From NCBI GenBank assembly GCA_019119745.1, contig DWWI01000011.1, positions 1 through 6,868 on the forward strand: a stretch of DNA of 6,868 nucleotides, given 5' to 3'. This document shows, piece after piece, positions 5,205 through 6,868 of the stretch. A program made the position numbers and the translations under genes. This DNA is from Candidatus Mediterraneibacter gallistercoris (lineage in GTDB: Bacteria > Bacillota_A > Clostridia > Lachnospirales > Lachnospiraceae). Below the pieces are notes generated by a model. That model was not told where the DNA came from. It worked only from the letters and a program-made list of their open reading frames with translations, and ran no database searches. The stretch's first letter is position 1. Each line of letters begins with the position of its first letter.

Positions 5205-6080
5205 TCATCTTTTTATGTTGTTTAAAATATTAGATAAATTTGCAAATTCTTCTAACGTCAGGGCTTCCCCTCTTACACTCGCTCCCCTGCCCAGTCTGCC
5301 GACAGCCTGCTCGATTTCATCTTTTGTAAAATCCAGTTCCGCCGAATTCTTCAGTCCGTTCGCAAGTGTTTTTCTTCTCTGATTAAACGACGCTCTGATG
5401 ATGCGGAACATAAGCGCCTCATTCTCCACACTGACAGGGGGATTATTATATCGTTCCAGCCGGATCACCGCTGATCCGACTTTCGGGCGGGGCATAAAGC
5501 AGTTGGGCGGAACATTGGCCACAATGTATGGCTTCGCATAATACTGGACCGCCAGTGAGAGTGCGCCGTAATCCTTTGATCCCGGTCCTGTCTGCATCCG
5601 GTCCGCCACTTCCTTCTGTACCATGACCGTGATACTCTGAAGCGGCACATGATTCTCAAAAAGTCCCATAATAATTGGCGTAGTGATATAGTAAGGAAGA
5701 TTTGCCACTACCTTCAGAGGCTTTCCGTTATTCTCTTCTTCCGCCAGTTTCCCGATATCTACTTTCAGCACATCTTCATTGATGACCTTTACATTATCAT
5801 AGCCGTCCAGTGTATCCTGCAGAATAGGGATCAGCGTCCTGTCAATCTCGACCGCTATGACCTTCCTGGCCGCACATGCAAGGTACTGCGTCATTGTCCC
5901 GATACCCGGTCCGATTTCAAGTACACAGTCGTCTTTCCCGATTTCCGCCGCGCGGATAATCTTATCCAGAACATGTGTATCGATCAGGAAATTCTGACCG
6001 AACTTCTTCTGGAATACAAAGTTATATTTCTGAAGCACCGCAATCGTGTTCTGCGGATTGCCAAGGGTTGGTTCTTTCAT
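5205..6080 (-). CDS. rsmA: 16S rRNA dimethyladenosine transferase (RsmA/KsgA)
   Basis: A SAM-dependent enzyme of 291 aa that dimethylates two adjacent adenines in the 3' terminal helix of 16S rRNA (A1518 and A1519 in E. coli numbering) late in small-subunit assembly. Its loss classically gives kasugamycin resistance. It has the QNFLID motif (29-34), the SAM-binding loop EIGPGIGT (55-62), the acidic ribose-binding residue in AVEID (76-80) and the catalytic NLPY (127-130). The PRPKVGSAV segment (198-205) and a C-terminal helical domain with FNQRRKTL (232-239) complete it. Length is normal. The start ATG overlaps the tatD stop as ATGA, with AGGAG six bases upstream inside tatD, so the two are co-translated. 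I see no hairpin terminator after its stop before the citrate synthase promoter. Confidence 0.97.
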   Translation of the reverse strand: MKEPTLGNPQNTIAVLQKYNFVFQKKFGQNFLIDTHVLDKIIRAAEIGKDDCVLEIGPGIGTMTQYLACAARKVIAVEIDRTLIPILQDTLDGYDNVKVINEDVLKVDIGKLAEEENNGKPLKVVANLPYYITTPIIMGLFENHVPLQSITVMVQKEVADRMQTGPGSKDYGALSLAVQYYAKPYIVANVPPNCFMPRPKVGSAVIRLERYNNPPVSVENEALMFRIIRASFNQRRKTLANGLKNSAELDFTKDEIEQAVGRLGRGASVRGEALTLEEFANLSNILNNIKR

Positions 6081-6850
6081 GCCTTTCTCCTCAAATTATA
6101 TAATATCCTGCTGTTTTCTTCCGTCTGCCGGATAACCTCTTCCTCACTTACACCTTTAAGCTCCGCGATTTTCTCCGCTACATACGGAAGATAAAGAGAA
6201 GAATTCCTCTTTCCGCGGTAAGGCTCCGGCGCAAGATACGGGCAGTCTGTCTCCAGCACAATAGATGTGAGCGGGATTTCCTCAACAACATTTTTCAGTT
6301 TTTTCGCGTTTTTAAAAGTTACCACTCCGCCTATACCGATATAATATCCCATTTTCACATATTCCTTAGCCATCTCGACAGAATATGAATAGCAATGTAT
6401 GACAGCGCTCATGCCCGCGGCATATTCGCGCATGATATCCATCGTATCTGCAGCAGCTTCCCGGCTGTGTATGATCACAGGCAGCCTCTTTTCCCGTGCA
6501 ATTTCAAGCTGGCGTATGAACCACTTTTTCTGTATATCATGACTTTCATTATCCCAGTAGTAATCCAGGCCGATCTCACCCACAGCCACGATCTTCTCAA
6601 GCTCCAGAAGCCGCTCCATCTCATCCATATGCTCTTCTGTAAGCACCCCCACTTCATCCGGGTGAATACCAATCGCTCCATATATAAACGGATAGTCCTC
6701 CGTCAGTTTCCGTATCTTCTCCCACGACTCAAGAGTCGAACCGGCATTGACGATCAGTCCGATCCCGCCGTCATGCATACTGTTTAAAAGCTCGTCTCTG
6801 TCCGCGTCAAACTGCCCGTCATCATAGTGGGCATGTGTGTCAATTATCAT
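6077..6850 (-). CDS. tatD: TatD family metal-dependent hydrolase/DNase
   Basis: A 257-aa amidohydrolase-fold protein; TatD-family members act as divalent-metal-dependent 3'-5' exonucleases on DNA and perhaps RNA. The metal ligands are all visible: HAH (H6, H8), the glutamate in GEIGLDYY (E92), H128 in IIHSREA, H152 in IHCYS, and the aspartate in LETDCPYL (D202). The C-terminal PYRGKRN motif is also present. Length is typical. AAAGGAG lies six bases upstream of the ATG. The physiological substrate of this branch is not settled. It is the first complete gene of the tatD-rsmA unit, and its own promoter, if any, is outside the window. Confidence 0.96.
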   Translation of the reverse strand: MIIDTHAHYDDGQFDADRDELLNSMHDGGIGLIVNAGSTLESWEKIRKLTEDYPFIYGAIGIHPDEVGVLTEEHMDEMERLLELEKIVAVGEIGLDYYWDNESHDIQKKWFIRQLEIAREKRLPVIIHSREAAADTMDIMREYAAGMSAVIHCYSYSVEMAKEYVKMGYYIGIGGVVTFKNAKKLKNVVEEIPLTSIVLETDCPYLAPEPYRGKRNSSLYLPYVAEKIAELKGVSEEEVIRQTEENSRILYNLRRKA

Positions 6851-6856
6851 TCTCTG

Positions 6857-6863
6857 CTCCTTT
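6857..6863 (-). promoter_or_regulatory. Ribosome binding site of tatD
   Basis: AAAGGAG lies six bases before the tatD ATG. A TGA on the minus strand at 6865-6863 overlaps it and could be the stop of an upstream gene (metG is the usual neighbour in Firmicutes), but only 18 bases are visible, so this cannot be confirmed. Confidence 0.75.
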
Positions 6864-6868
6864 CATCG

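Overview
This window looks like chromosomal DNA of an anaerobic Firmicute, most likely a Lachnospiraceae-type gut clostridium. That placement is inference from moderate G+C, AGGAGG ribosome sites, an anaerobe-type stand-alone citrate synthase, a GH42 beta-galactosidase and the tatD-rsmA pair. All recognisable protein genes are on the minus strand, so they are read right to left.

From the right end, tatD (metal-dependent DNase family) overlaps rsmA/ksgA (16S rRNA dimethyladenosine transferase) by four bases (ATGA). This is part of a housekeeping translation/nucleic-acid cluster that continues beyond the window. Next, with its own promoter, comes a two-gene unit: a Si-type citrate synthase and, starting at its stop codon, a monoglyceride-lipase-like alpha/beta hydrolase. 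That unit ends at a strong bidirectional hairpin terminator. A gene-free stretch of about 350 bases follows. A GH42 beta-galactosidase gene is then expressed leftward from a candidate extended -10 promoter. Its stop codon overlaps (GTGA) the start of a previously uncalled 59-codon ORF, which ends just before a second bidirectional terminator.

The most unusual content is on the plus strand. Two copies of a compact, promoter-to-terminator RNA module lie at 1-171 and 2553-2727. Each has a 30-nt promoter region with a TATACT -10 box, a 5' hairpin starting at the predicted transcription start, an unpaired C-rich linker ending in CCCCCTCAT, and a second hairpin. The apical stem of that second hairpin differs completely in sequence between copies but remains palindromic. 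A 35-nt block that is identical in both copies follows, and then an intrinsic terminator shared with the convergent minus-strand gene. This is the layout expected of a pair of paralogous trans-acting small RNAs of about 135-140 nt. I do not recognise the family. Copy 2 is transcribed divergently from the beta-galactosidase gene, and the two copies flank that gene and its small partner.

There are no tRNA or rRNA genes, CRISPR arrays, transposase genes or attachment sites that I can support.
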